A model generated the notes under the pieces. That model was not told where the DNA came from, searched no databases, and saw only the letters and a program-made list of their open reading frames with translations. The position numbers and the translations under genes were made by a program. Source: Candidatus Spyradenecus faecavium (GTDB taxonomy: Bacteria > Verrucomicrobiota > Kiritimatiellia > RFP12 > DVOR01). Taken from it: a DNA stretch of 5,592 nucleotides. The stretch spans positions 1 to 5,592 of the forward strand of contig DVOR01000191.1 in the NCBI GenBank assembly GCA_018713405.1, written 5' to 3'. Positions 5,431-5,592 of this stretch are shown here, piece after piece (position 1 is the first letter of the stretch; each line of letters begins with the position of its first letter).

Positions 5431-5592
5431 ATGGCAGAGCGAATCGCACAGGACATCGCCGACTTCCGCAAGCTGCGGGAGAATGGGTGCGTGTATGTGG
5501 ACAAGACCGACCTGCTGCACACGTTGGTCTGCGACCCGACGCGTTCGCTCTACTTCATCTCGCGGCCGCGGCGCTTCGGCAAGTCGCTCATG
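5431..5592 (+). CDS. AAA-ATPase-like protein (PF09820 type), 5' end only
   Basis: Only the first 54 codons are in the window and the frame is open at the right edge. Residues 8-17 (DIADFRKLRE), 21-29 (VYVDKTDLL) and 41-53 (YFISRPRRFGKSL) match the conserved start of the AAA-ATPase-like family. The segment RPRRFGKS (45-52) takes the place of a Walker A loop, with Gly50-Lys51-Ser52 as the nucleotide-binding residues. Full-length members are usually around 500-600 residues and end in a PD-(D/E)XK nuclease-like domain; that part is not visible here. The family is often present in many copies per genome and its function is unclear, with mobile-element or defence roles suggested. It has its own promoter and follows a terminator, so it is not cotranscribed with the helicase. 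Confidence 0.92.
   Translation, partial: MAERIAQDIADFRKLRENGCVYVDKTDLLHTLVCDPTRSLYFISRPRRFGKSLM

Overview
The window is high-GC bacterial DNA (about 75% G+C in a hand-counted stretch of the transporter gene). It carries two complete genes and the ends of two others. The gene families point to the PVC group (Kiritimatiellota, Lentisphaerota or Verrucomicrobiota). The main clue is the AAA-ATPase-like gene at the right edge, a family often present in many copies in those phyla and in Bacteroidota. This placement is an inference from gene content, with no marker gene to confirm it.

Left part (1-2253, minus strand): a two-gene operon. An extended -10 promoter and a good ribosome binding site precede a sodium:neurotransmitter-symporter-family transporter (2216 to 666). 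Its TGA stop overlaps by one base the ATG of an exported protein (666 to beyond position 1). That protein has a signal peptide, a small beta domain resembling PilP/GspC, a Pro/Ala linker and a charged helix.

Central intergenic region (2217-2787, about 570 bases between divergent genes): from left to right it holds the transporter promoter, a short TTGGAGG direct repeat, four short palindromes spaced about 22 bp apart, a long interrupted hairpin made of GCGTT/GCAAGGG-type arms, a near-consensus sigma-70 promoter, a four-codon mini-ORF, and the helicase ribosome binding site.

Right-centre (2788-4959, plus strand): a 723-residue superfamily 1 (UvrD/Rep-like) helicase whose first ~95 residues resemble a RelE/ParE-type toxin fold. 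The first ~390 bases have clearly lower G+C than the rest of the gene.

Right intergenic region (4960-5430): an imperfect inverted repeat just after the helicase, a short motif shared with the central hairpin, a stretch of nested stems (about 5136-5247) that could be a structured RNA, a strong intrinsic terminator (5278-5312), a small GC hairpin, and an extended -10 promoter. The window ends in the first 54 codons of an AAA-ATPase-like protein (PF09820 type), a family that usually also carries a C-terminal PD-(D/E)XK nuclease-like domain.

The transporter operon looks like ordinary metabolism and envelope function. The helicase and the ATPase-like gene have separate promoters and are divided by a terminator, so they are probably independent accessory genes, not one operon. 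The most interesting points are the toxin-fold/helicase fusion, the phased palindrome array, the possible structured RNA, and a promoter-plus-start-codon relic ahead of the helicase that resembles the start of the ATPase-like gene.
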